A DNA stretch of 64,000 nt from Bacteroidota bacterium (lineage in GTDB: Bacteria; Bacteroidota; Bacteroidia; J057; JADKCL01): positions 1-64,000 of the forward strand of contig JADKCL010000022.1 of the NCBI GenBank assembly GCA_016718825.1. The letters run 5' to 3'. A program made the position numbers and the translations under genes. The notes under the pieces are model-generated. The model searched no databases, had not been told where the DNA came from, and saw only the letters and a program-made list of their open reading frames with translations. Shown here in pieces: positions 37,338 through 46,358 of the stretch; position 1 is the stretch's first letter; each line of letters begins with the position of its first letter.

Positions 37338-38073
37338 GTTTGGAATAAACCATGTTTTCGGCGATCATCTTCCGCATGCGGTCCATTTCCACGATTTCCG
37401 TGTTTCCCGAATGGCTGTAGGTCTTCTGTTTGACCATCAGGTATCCGTCGGGCGCGACGACCTTTGCTGGTTGAGCAGCAGCCGTCACGGGCTTGGTTTC
37501 CGTTTGTGGTTGAGCAACTGATTGCGCGGCAGTTCGCGGACCTTTCACATAGGCCAAAATATCAGCCTTGGTGACGCGACCTGCATTTCCAGAACCTGCA
37601 ATTTGCTCCAATTCGGCCATTGAAACGCTTTCTGTTCGCGCGATGTTCAGTACCAATGGAGAATAAAACCGTCCATTGTCGGAACGCGAAGCCAAAGGTC
37701 CGGAAGAAATGGCAAGGCTTGGAATGGCCACATTGGCCGCAACAACAGTCTCTGCGACGGGCGTTGTCACAACTTCGGGCGCTTTGGCCTGCCCGTTGCT
37801 GATCGCAGGGGGCGTGTTGGTGGAACTTGCCGCTTCCGTCTCAATCACAGCGATGACAGTACCGACCGGAACGACATCTCCTTCTTTGAAGAATACTTCC
37901 AACAGCTTGCCGTCGACCGGCGAAGGCACCTCGGAATCAACCTTGTCGGTGGCGATTTCCAAGATGGGTTCATCTTGTTCAATCTTACCGCCAATTGCAA
38001 CCACCCATTTCAGGATCGTTGCTTCGATGATGCTCTCACCCATCTTGGGCATCACGAGCTCTACTCTCGCCAT
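37237..38073 (-). CDS. 2-oxoacid dehydrogenase E2 component, N-terminal lipoyl part (frameshifted gene)
   Basis: Begins MARVELVMPKMGESIIEATIL. One lipoyl domain with the lipoylated Lys44 in EIATDKVDSEVPSP, a Pro/Ala linker (80-130), a peripheral-subunit-binding domain at about 136-176 (FYSPLVLNIARTE, GNAGRVTKADILAYV), a second linker, then SFVECDVTDIVLWRE, after which the frame is lost at the A8 run. Own promoter at 38111-38140. With the next entry it forms one gene of about 459 codons. Confidence 0.9.
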   Translation of the reverse strand: MARVELVMPKMGESIIEATILKWVVAIGGKIEQDEPILEIATDKVDSEVPSPVDGKLLEVFFKEGDVVPVGTVIAVIETEAASSTNTPPAISNGQAKAPEVVTTPVAETVVAANVAIPSLAISSGPLASRSDNGRFYSPLVLNIARTESVSMAELEQIAGSGNAGRVTKADILAYVKGPRTAAQSVAQPQTETKPVTAAAQPAKVVAPDGYLMVKQKTYSHSGNTEIVEMDRMRKMIAENMVYSKHVSAHVTSFVECDVTDIVLWREKKQEGIRSEVR

Positions 38074-38110
38074 ATTCTTATTCTTGCTTTGAAGTACTCC
38101 AATTGCGGCG

Positions 38111-38140
38111 CAAAAATAACCAAAAAAAAGCAGGATTCAA
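38111..38140 (-). promoter_or_regulatory. Bacteroidota-type promoter of the E2 gene
   Basis: Minus-strand TATTTTTG (38118-38111) matches TAnnTTTG; TTG (38140-38138) lies 19 bp upstream. The leader to the ATG at 38073 is about 30 bp. Confidence 0.68.
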
Positions 38141-38248
38141 GGAATTCGGAAGGAGGGAATTTCCTTCGAATCCTCACCCCGCTGTCGATCAAGCATTCTG
38201 GCACTTTTCCTCGGCAAAGGACGCTCATCATGCACCTCCAAAATGCAC

Positions 38249-38272
38249 AAAGGCCACCTTGCGGTGGCCTTT
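38249..38272 (-). terminator. hairpin downstream of giant protein A
   Basis: AAAGGCCACC (38249-38258) and GGTGGCCTTT (38263-38272) pair perfectly with a 4-base loop; the T-tract on the minus strand is short. It lies 24 bp after the stop at 38296. Confidence 0.75.
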
Positions 38273-38295
38273 GGCATTCAATTTGTGTTGCGGGA

Positions 38296-41200
38296 TTACT
38301 GCTTCACAACACGCTCAACCAAGCGCTGATCACCGTTTGTGACGGAAATCAAGTACACGCCTGATGCGAATTGTGAGAGGTCAAGCTTGGCAGTTGCCTC
38401 GCCTGCAGACACGGTGACTTCCACTTCGGCCAACAGCTGACCGTAGATGTCGCTCACCTTTACTGCATAGTTCATGTCTTCGGAGCAAGCCTGGCAAGCC
38501 AATTCAACGGTAAGCGCACCGTTTGTTGGGTTGGGGAATGCACGAAGGCTCAAGCTTACCATCTGATCATCGGAAGATGCGCCAGAGTGGCTTGCCGTCT
38601 TGTCATCGCTACCACTGCCGCCATTACCATGGTTGCTACGTGGGAAGGTACAGTTGAAGCGTGATCCACATGCTCCCAACACGTCGCCATGGCCAAGGTG
38701 GCTGGCCACTTGTGATGCAGGGACGCATTGTGTCTGCGAGCAGGCATTGCGGCCTGGCACGTTGTGGCAAATCTGGATGCGGTTGTTTCCGCAAGAGATG
38801 CTGCGTGGGCAGACGGCAACGCTATCTACTGCTGAGCAGCCGTTGGCATCGGTCACACGGAAGAAATACACCGTCGTCACGGTTGGGCAGGCACTGTAAG
38901 TGTTGCCAGTGGCAAGCACTTGACCGCTGCGTGTTGTCCAACGTGTGTTGTAGGCTGCAGTTCCACCCGAAACGGTACCGGTAAGGGTAGCGCAAGCTTG
39001 TGGACCGTAGGCTGGATAAACCACTTGGTGTGCGCCAGCGTCAGCAATCAAACGTGTTGGTTGCGTCACAACGCCAGAGGCAGTTGCTGTGCAACCGTAG
39101 CCGTCGGTAATTGTCACGCTGTAAGATCCAGGACGCAAGCCGCTGATGGTCTGGGTCGTGGCGTTGTTGCTCCAACGATATGTGTAAGGGGCGCAGCCAC
39201 CTACACCGTTGGCAGTTGCAGTACCGTTGTTGGCACCGAAGCAAGTTACATTTTGAGTCGTAACCGTTGCAGTGAGCAATGCAGCTTGGGTCAGCACAAT
39301 GCTGGCTGTGCTGGTATTGCCATTGTTGTCGGTCACCGTAACGACGTACAGACCAGGAGTCAAACCAGTTTGGTTGACCGCGGTCGATCCATTGCTCCAG
39401 AGATACGACAAGTTGCCACAACCACCCGTTGCGACCAAGTTGATAGTACCGTCTTGACCACACTGAATGTTGCCACCGCTGCCAGAGCCACCGCTGCCAG
39501 AGCCACCGCTGCCGGAGCCGCCATGACCATGACCGCTGCCAAGGTTACCGCTGCCGGATCCATCATGACCGCGATCGCTGCCTTGGTTGCCATGGCCACC
39601 ATTGTTGCAGATGTTGCCGTTGTGGCGGCAAGTGCTGTGGCTGCCATTGTTGCCATGACCGCTGCCAGAGCCGGAGCCGCTGCCAGAACCGTCATGACCA
39701 TTATCGCTGCCATTGCTACCATTGCTACCATCATCGTGGCCGCTACCGGAGCCGCTACCGGATCCGCTGCCTGAACCGCCGTTACCGGTCGCACAGCAAG
39801 AAGACACATTGAAGCCGCAACCGTTTACCGGGCTGCTCAAGCTCACGGTAATTGCAGGCGAAGTAACAGTCACCGTTGCGGTGCAGCTGCTCACGTTGCC
39901 ATTCACGTCGGTAACAGTCAAGGTTACCGTGTTCGGACCTTGGTTGCTGCAAGAGAATGAATTCGGATTCACAGAAAGGCTCGCGATACCGCAGGCGTCG
40001 CTGCTACCGCCATCGATTTGCGAGGCAGTGATCGAAACCGATCCGCTGTTAGGTGCATTGACCGTGATGCTTTGGCAAACTGCCAAAGGCGCGACGTTGT
40101 CGACCACGGTTACCGTAGCAGAGCAATTGCTGCTGTTGCCATGGATATCCGTTACGGTCAACACCACCGTGTTGACGTTTCCGACATTGGCGCAACCGAA
40201 GCTGCTGTTGTCGAGTGAAAGGCTGGCAATGCCGCAATTGTCGCTGCTGCCGTTGTTCACGTCGGCCGTTGTGATGCTACCTGCGCCATTGGCGTCAAGT
40301 TGAACCGTCACAGCCTGGCAATTTGCGACAGGAGCCTCGGTGTCATTCACCGTCACGGTGAAGCTACATGCAGCAGTGTTGCCGTGGATGTCGGTTGCCG
40401 TTGCAACCACCGTAGTGGTGCCGACAGCAAATGTGCTGCCACTGGCAGCGGCTTCGACGATCGAGGCGATACCGCAGTTGTCCGAGGCAGTTGCGGCGAA
40501 GGTCACCACTGCAGAACAGTTACCCGCATCGTTGCTCACGCTGATGTTAGCTGGGCAGGTGACGACAGGAGCTTCCGTATCGTTCACAGTAACAGTGAAG
40601 GCACAGCTGACAGCATTGCCGGATGGATCGGTTGCGGTAGCAGTCACAGTCGTGCTGCCTTGTGCAAATACAGATCCTGGAGCGATGCTGTAACCAACCG
40701 TGGCGCTGCAATTGTCTGCACCGGTTGCAGTGTAGCTCACCACAGCGCTGCAAAGACCTGCGTCGTTGCTTACTGTGATGTTGGCAGGGCAAGTGATGCT
40801 TGGCGCAACATTGTCTTGGACGGTCACAGATGCGGAGCAAGTGCTGCTGTTGCCATTGACGTCGGTGACGGTCAAGACGACATTGTTGGCTCCGGAGAAA
40901 TTGTGGCTTCCCAGGTTGCTGAAATCATCGGTGGCAAGTCCGGTCCATTCGGAGGCCAAACTTGGGAATCCAACTGCATTGCTGGTATTTCCTGAATTCA
41001 CTGCCGAATTGCGAACCAATGTACGATCCATTGTGCCCAAGCCGCCGCCAGTCCATTCTGTACCTGGATCTTGGCCGATACGACCAATGATATCGACCGC
41101 GGTCGTACCATTGCGAAGCTCAATTGCATCATCTCCATTAAAGAAGTTAGAAGTACTGGTCACATCAGCCTGTGCCAACATGCCGACTGCTGCATTGTCA

Positions 41201-44200
41201 TCGCAAACAACATAAACATCACCATTTGCTACCGTACCCGTCAAGTTAATGATGGTGGTTGCAGAAGTGCTGCCATTGAAGTAGTAACGTAGGCTATATC
41301 CCGAGAGATTCACCGCAGCACCTGTACCGTTGAAGATTTCAATGCACTTGTTGTTGCTGCTTCCTTCAGTGTATTCGGAGATGAACAGACTTGAAGCTGG
41401 GGTGCCATTGACATTTGCGCAAGAGAACGATCCATTGTTCAAGGTCGTGCTTGCAATGCCGCAGGCATCACTCGAGCCATTGTTGATCGCACTCGCAGTG
41501 ATGGTTGCATTCCCAGAATTGTCCAATTGAACGGTTACGTTCTGGCAAAGCGCAACGGGTGCCACGACATCCTGAACGGTTACAGTCGCAGAACAGGTTG
41601 AAGTGTTGCCACCAACATCAGTGACTGTCAGGATTACGGTATTGCTGGAACCAACATTTGCGCAACTGAAGTTGCTGTTGTTGAGGGCAATGCCAGTAAT
41701 GCCACAGTTGTCAGTTGAACCATTGTTGACAGCAGCGGCATTCGTAGAACCTTGACCAGCTGAATTCAATTGAACGGTTACTGACTGGCAATTTGCGACT
41801 GGAGGGACAATATCATTGTCGGTCACTGTCACGGTGTTGCTGGTTGCTGTACAACCATTTGCATCGGTGACTTGCACAGAATATGTACCAGCGCCAATGT
41901 TGGAAGCAGTCACGCCCGTCTGTCCACCAGGTGTCCAGAGGTAGGTGTAATTTGGAGTACCACCGACAACCAAAGCTGTAGCGCTACCATTGGCTACGCC
42001 AGGGCAAGTTGCATTGACACTCGTTGCTGAAACCGATGGATTCGGGAATACCGAAACAGCAACTGGACCTGCGATGGCGGAACAGCCATTCGCAGAAGTT
42101 ACGGTGACACTGTAGTTTCCGGCAGTATTCACAGTAATGCTTTGCGTGGTTTCGCCCGTGCTCCAGAGATATCCTGCCGCTTGTGTTGCGACCAAAGTCA
42201 CCGAACCACCGCTGCAGAAGCTCGTGTTACCAACATTGGTAATCGTCGCGACATTGGTCAATCCACCCAGGATCATATCGTCGATGCGGTATTGGGTAGT
42301 TCCCAAATTGGTAAAGCGGATGCGCAAGTTGGCTGCAGATGGGAAGCCCACTGCCGTCATCGTAGACCAAACCGCCGTTCCAGTGCCCGTAGGCAGAAGG
42401 GTATGCGGAAGGGTGGTATAGGTGATCCCATCGGTGCTGACCTCAAGGCGCAAATCCAAACCATTGGAGGTCGTGGTGCTTTTGAAAACGCCAAATGCCA
42501 TTCCCATGGTCGTGAAACCTGTGGTATTGACGCCTGAGATTTCGAATGTGCGTCCAGCACCTGTGAAGAATACGTTTGCACCGCCAGAGGCTCCAGGATA
42601 ACCTGTGCTAGGCAAAGTGTTGCGCACATCTGCTGTGCCACTCATCGTGTAACTGTCATTGTCAAAGCCATTTGCACCTTCGTGGGCGGCGATCAAAGTC
42701 GTGCCCGTTACAGTGCCAATACGCTCTGCAAATACCTGGCTGTTGCCTTGAAATGCACTGACCGTTACCGTGAAGGAACAGTTGGCAGAATTTCCACTAG
42801 CATCGGTAGCCGTAAAGGTTACAGTGTTGTTTCCAACAGGGAAGGATGAACCCGAAGGTAAGCCAGCAGTCTGAACAACAGCGACTCCTGGACAGTTGTC
42901 TGAGGCCGTTGCATTGCCAAATATTGCCACACCGGCAGTGGTACCCGCCACAGCGCAAAGCGTCTGGCTTGCTGGGCATGTGATCACTGGCAATTGGTTG
43001 TCGACCACGGTCACCGTAAAGCTACAGTTGGCCAAATTTCCAGCTGCGTCAGTGGCCACCACATTCACCGTCGTCGTTCCAGTCGCGAATGTACTTCCGG
43101 AAGCAGGATTGATGCTCACCGTCACGCCGGGGCAATTATCGGTTGCCGTTGCATTGTAGCTCACCACTGCGCTGCAAAGACCTGGGTCAGTGTTCACGCT
43201 GATGTTGGCGGGGCAAGTAACCGTTGGGGCTTGCGCATCGACGACCGTCACAATGAAGGAACAAACCGTTGAATTGCCGGAAGCGTCAGTTGCCACGAAT
43301 GTATTGGTGGTAGAACCGGTTGGGAAGGTGCTGCCAGAAGGCAAACCTGCAGTCTGAGCCACGGTTACTCCTGGGCAATTGTCCGTAGCCTCGTTGTCGT
43401 ACTCATACATTGCACCACAAGCGCCATTGCCGCATTGACCAGCATCGTTGTTCACAGCAATATTGCCTGGGCAAGCAACAGTAGGAGCTTCTACATCGCT
43501 CACTGTTACACTGAAGGAGCAAGCGGCGGTGTTGCCAGAGCCGTCAACGGCAGTATAGGCTACGGTCGTCGAACCGATTCCAAAAACCGATCCGCTAGCG
43601 CCACCAGAAGTTTGCACCACAGAGACCAAACCACAATCATCGGTGGCCGAAGCACCATTAAATGTGACTGTCGCACCACAAACGCCATTGTCGTTACCAA
43701 CAGAGATATTGGTTGGGCAAACAATCGTTGGTGGTGTCAGGTCGGAAGCACGCAAAACCGTTGCCGTACCACTGGCAGGACAGCCGTTGGCATCCTGCAC
43801 CGAGAATGTTTGGATTCCCTGTCCCAAACCAGTAAAGGTATTGGAAGGTCCAAAAGGGCCACCATTTACGCTGTATTGATAGGGAGCAGTGCCGCCATTC
43901 GCGGTCACCGTCATGGTGCCGTTGTTCAAATTGCAGGAGGCGGGAGTGGTGGCGCCCGTGGCGACCACGGCGCTTCCGGCAGTACCAACTACAACCGTAG
44001 CATTGGCCACACAAGAATTACCATCGACCACCAGCACATTATAGGTGCCCGCTGCCAAACCCGAATTGGACTGGTTGAAGGAGGTATAACCGCTTGGACC
44101 CGTCCAAGAGTAAGTAATCGGAGCGGTGCCATTGAGAACGCTTACCGTGGCAGATCCATTGCTTGCACCGCAAGAAGCGGGTGTACCGGATCCAGTCGCA

Positions 44201-44292
44201 GTCATGTTACAAGGAATGGGAACTGTGATGTTAAATGTCATTACGCCGGTAGCAGCTGCTGGACAACCATTGTCCTGGGCATTGATGGTCAC
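38296..44292 (-). CDS. giant HYR/SprB-repeat surface protein A, main part
   Basis: 1,998 residues without their N-terminus, which lies upstream in other frames. In order: end of an Ig-like domain, SprB-type repeats (TATGSGTPASCGASNGSATV; NVLVVDGNSC), several HYR units (CPxNIxVxNDxGxC ... SDNCxG), a jelly-roll insert (42230-42760), more SprB and HYR, and a lamin-tail-like domain (LFISEYTEGSSNNKCIEIFNG, 40905-41400). Then a Gly/Ser/His/Asp linker (39463-39800), SprB repeats, a Cys/His module (ICHNVPG ... HGDVLGAC, 38655-38785), and the T9SS domain (AFPNPTNGALTVEL ... RVVKQ). Likely an adhesin exported to the surface; receptor unknown. Confidence 0.85.
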   Translation of the reverse strand: MTINAQDNGCPAAATGVMTFNITVPIPCNMTATGSGTPASCGASNGSATVSVLNGTAPITYSWTGPSGYTSFNQSNSGLAAGTYNVLVVDGNSCVANATVVVGTAGSAVVATGATTPASCNLNNGTMTVTANGGTAPYQYSVNGGPFGPSNTFTGLGQGIQTFSVQDANGCPASGTATVLRASDLTPPTIVCPTNISVGNDNGVCGATVTFNGASATDDCGLVSVVQTSGGASGSVFGIGSTTVAYTAVDGSGNTAACSFSVTVSDVEAPTVACPGNIAVNNDAGQCGNGACGAMYEYDNEATDNCPGVTVAQTAGLPSGSTFPTGSTTNTFVATDASGNSTVCSFIVTVVDAQAPTVTCPANISVNTDPGLCSAVVSYNATATDNCPGVTVSINPASGSTFATGTTTVNVVATDAAGNLANCSFTVTVVDNQLPVITCPASQTLCAVAGTTAGVAIFGNATASDNCPGVAVVQTAGLPSGSSFPVGNNTVTFTATDASGNSANCSFTVTVSAFQGNSQVFAERIGTVTGTTLIAAHEGANGFDNDSYTMSGTADVRNTLPSTGYPGASGGANVFFTGAGRTFEISGVNTTGFTTMGMAFGVFKSTTTSNGLDLRLEVSTDGITYTTLPHTLLPTGTGTAVWSTMTAVGFPSAANLRIRFTNLGTTQYRIDDMILGGLTNVATITNVGNTSFCSGGSVTLVATQAAGYLWSTGETTQSITVNTAGNYSVTVTSANGCSAIAGPVAVSVFPNPSVSATSVNATCPGVANGSATALVVGGTPNYTYLWTPGGQTGVTASNIGAGTYSVQVTDANGCTATSNTVTVTDNDIVPPVANCQSVTVQLNSAGQGSTNAAAVNNGSTDNCGITGIALNNSNFSCANVGSSNTVILTVTDVGGNTSTCSATVTVQDVVAPVALCQNVTVQLDNSGNATITASAINNGSSDACGIASTTLNNGSFSCANVNGTPASSLFISEYTEGSSNNKCIEIFNGTGAAVNLSGYSLRYYFNGSTSATTIINLTGTVANGDVYVVCDDNAAVGMLAQADVTSTSNFFNGDDAIELRNGTTAVDIIGRIGQDPGTEWTGGGLGTMDRTLVRNSAVNSGNTSNAVGFPSLASEWTGLATDDFSNLGSHNFSGANNVVLTVTDVNGNSSTCSASVTVQDNVAPSITCPANITVSNDAGLCSAVVSYTATGADNCSATVGYSIAPGSVFAQGSTTVTATATDPSGNAVSCAFTVTVNDTEAPVVTCPANISVSNDAGNCSAVVTFAATASDNCGIASIVEAAASGSTFAVGTTTVVATATDIHGNTAACSFTVTVNDTEAPVANCQAVTVQLDANGAGSITTADVNNGSSDNCGIASLSLDNSSFGCANVGNVNTVVLTVTDIHGNSSNCSATVTVVDNVAPLAVCQSITVNAPNSGSVSITASQIDGGSSDACGIASLSVNPNSFSCSNQGPNTVTLTVTDVNGNVSSCTATVTVTSPAITVSLSSPVNGCGFNVSSCCATGNGGSGSGSGSGSGSGHDDGSNGSNGSDNGHDGSGSGSGSGSGHGNNGSHSTCRHNGNICNNGGHGNQGSDRGHDGSGSGNLGSGHGHGGSGSGGSGSGGSGSGGNIQCGQDGTINLVATGGCGNLSYLWSNGSTAVNQTGLTPGLYVVTVTDNNGNTSTASIVLTQAALLTATVTTQNVTCFGANNGTATANGVGGCAPYTYRWSNNATTQTISGLRPGSYSVTITDGYGCTATASGVVTQPTRLIADAGAHQVVYPAYGPQACATLTGTVSGGTAAYNTRWTTRSGQVLATGNTYSACPTVTTVYFFRVTDANGCSAVDSVAVCPRSISCGNNRIQICHNVPGRNACSQTQCVPASQVASHLGHGDVLGACGSRFNCTFPRSNHGNGGSGSDDKTASHSGASSDDQMVSLSLRAFPNPTNGALTVELACQACSEDMNYAVKVSDIYGQLLAEVEVTVSAGEATAKLDLSQFASGVYLISVTNGDQRLVERVVKQ
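39463..39800. repeat. low-complexity Gly/Ser/His/Asp-coding stretch
   Basis: Inside protein A (minus strand) this codes about 110 residues of GSGSGSGHDDGSNGS-type sequence with scattered HNG, CRHNGNIC and HGHGG. On DNA level it is a degenerate repeat of GCCGCTGCC-like words. Confidence 0.85.
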
Positions 44293-44628
44293 CGAATAGG
44301 TATTGCCAGCATTTGCCAGGGTTGGTGTGAAGCAAAAAGTTCCGGTAGCGGAACACCGTTCCGATACTCGTCAGCACGCACGCAAATCACAGCAACCTGG
44401 CCCACAACTGCAGGGGTGAAGAGCAAAGCACCCGTGTTGGGGTTAAGATTGACCCCGTGCTGGAAGTCAGGGATTGATTCCACGAAAATCCGGCGCGTAG
44501 CTACGGGGTCATTGGTTCCCGTAGTCGACTAACAAGACCGAAGAGAATAGACAATTGCATCGCCATCTGGATCAAATCCGTTTGGACTCAAGGTTGCCGG
44601 TTGATTGGCACGAAAAAGTTCCAACGGC

Positions 44629-45174
44629 CTATTCAAGAAGCGAGGAGAACTGTTTTGAATTCCCGGCACGGAAATTGCGTAGATGAACAGTCGCTTGAAT
44701 TCGATGGTCACCTGTTGTAATCGCGGCATTGCGGGCACAAGGTTGCAATTGCACGCGGTAGGCAGCTGTTGGGAGCAAGGTCACAATAAGCGAATAAATA
44801 TGTTCTTCGATGCCAAATGCTCCGCCCGTGTTTGGACATGGGCTGACTTGGCCAGGGCATAGCGGGGTGATGTCGACAGGGTTTCCGACCCTATTCAACG
44901 TTGCACTGGCAACCGGAGTGCTGGGCACAAAGTTGACGATGGTGGTAGTACCTAAAGCAATACCTGAACAGTCACGATAGATTCGCTGAGTGATTCGATA
45001 ATTTTCACCATTCAACCATTCAACGATAATTTCATTCCCGGCATAGTGAGAAGCACTCAAGCTCCCTGCACTACCGAGGATCAGCAAGGCAAAAGCCCAC
45101 AACGTGGTCCTCAGCCTGTTGCCAAGACATCGCGATGTTCGCGTGTTTTGGACTTTTAACAGTGTACAATTCAT
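44629..45174 (-). pseudogene. giant protein A, N-terminal part (broken reading frame)
   Basis: From the ATG at 45174 (MNCTLLKVQNTRTSRCLGN), a long signal region (LRTTLWAFALLILGSAGSLSA), then SHYAGNEIIVEWLNGENYRITQRIYRDCSG and GGAFGIEEHIYS as in protein B. After about residue 150 the frame breaks. Later blocks appear in other frames: IQNSSPRFLNRPL and NGFDPDGDAIVYSL (44529-44680), then LNPNTGALLFTPAVVGQVAVICVRADEYRNG (44360-44480). At 44350 about 230 bp present in protein B is missing. Either a decayed 5' end or a poorly resolved assembly; compare with B and C, which are continuous here. Confidence 0.72.
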
Positions 45175-45513
45175 GTTGATCAATAATAAATTAGACAGTT
45201 GGGAAAAAATCTACAGAAGGAGCTGTATTTCAAGCCTATAAAGAACAATTGGCGACTTACTAAAACTTCCAAGACCGCAGAATTCAATGCGTAAGAAACA
45301 TGGCGAATTCCGCGATTTTTAGGCACATTTTAGCCCAATTCACGGCATTAAGGTAGATTTTGGCGACCAAACTTCCAACCTTTCGCCCAAACTTAATGTA
45401 AGAATTTACTTAATTTTTACCCAAAGTCCTCAGAACGGCAATGTCGAGCAGCGATACCCTTTTGGTATTCGTTCAGGTAATGGCGGATGTAATTTGAAAC
45501 CCAAACGCCGCAA
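45175..45513. other. intergenic region between giant genes A and B
   Basis: About 340 bp, AT-rich, without an ORF, tRNA or repeat that I can identify. It should contain the promoter of protein A, but no clear TAnnTTTG on the minus strand is visible. Confidence 0.6.
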
Positions 45514-45565
45514 TTGGAATAAAACAGAAAAGCCACCTTTCGGTGGCTTTTCTGTTTTATTCCAA
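45514..45565 (-). terminator. very long perfect hairpin terminator of protein B
   Basis: TTGGAATAAAACAGAAAAGCCACC (45514-45537) and its exact reverse complement (45542-45565) form a 24-bp perfect stem with the loop TTTC. It begins 8 bp after the stop of protein B at 45573. The stem contains internal T-runs on the minus strand. Confidence 0.9.
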
Positions 45566-45572
45566 GGAAGTT

Positions 45573-46358
45573 TTACTGCTTCACAACGCGCTCAACGATG
45601 CGCTGGGCACCATTTTCGACGATGATCATGTAAACTCCAGCTGCATAGTCAGAGAGGCTCAACTTCATCTTGCCTTCGCCCATGGCAACATTCACCTCGG
45701 TAGCAAAGAATTGCTTGCCGTAGATGTCGGTCACTTTCACCTTGTAGGTGCCTTCGTCGCCGCAGTTGCTGCATGCAACTTCAACGTTGAGGTCACCATT
45801 GGTTGGGTTAGGGAATACGTTCATTGAGACTTTGGTATCAAGTACCTCTGCAGCAGCAGGCTGCATAGCCATTTTGTTGTTTCCAGTTGTACATGGACGT
45901 GTGCTCAAAGCATTGCATGCTCCAAGATAATCGCCGCCGTGTACCTGCTGGATGTGCTGCCTTGCGGCTGGCACAGGAATGCAATGCACCATTGCGTTGC
46001 CAACGTTTCCTGGTGGGATGTGGCAGATCGCGATGTGAACCATACCGTTGCCATTGGTAGAACCATTTCCACCTTGACCGTTTCCGGTCTGACCATTGTT
46101 GGTACCGCCTGCACATGTGATATCAATGGCGCAAACACGCACGCTGTCAACACCTGTACAGCCTTGTGCATCGGTGACAGTCACGTAGTACGTGGTAGAA
46201 ACCGTTGGGCAAACGCTCTGGCTTGTAGCCGTAGAACCATTGCTCCAAGCATAAGTGTAAGGAGCACATCCGCCAGCGCCGGTGACGCTGATCGTAGCGC
46301 ATGTGGAGTCAGCATAAGCTGGGAACACGATGACATCGTTGCTAGCAGTAGCGACCAC
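45573..46358 (-). CDS. surface protein B, C-terminal part (frameshifted)
   Basis: 261 residues that continue protein B after a one-base loss in a C-run near 46363 (ATP|VVATASN). Contains an SprB-like repeat (GAGGCAPYTYAWSNGS), the Cys/His module (ICHIPPGN ... HGGDYLGACN, 45880-46050), and a sorting domain with a CxxC (EVACSNCGDEG) ending RIVERVVKQ. Topology and T9SS export follow from the family. Together with 46181-50698 it makes one protein of about 1,770 residues. Confidence 0.85.
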   Translation of the reverse strand: MVATASNDVIVFPAYADSTCATISVTGAGGCAPYTYAWSNGSTATSQSVCPTVSTTYYVTVTDAQGCTGVDSVRVCAIDITCAGGTNNGQTGNGQGGNGSTNGNGMVHIAICHIPPGNVGNAMVHCIPVPAARQHIQQVHGGDYLGACNALSTRPCTTGNNKMAMQPAAAEVLDTKVSMNVFPNPTNGDLNVEVACSNCGDEGTYKVKVTDIYGKQFFATEVNVAMGEGKMKLSLSDYAAGVYMIIVENGAQRIVERVVKQ

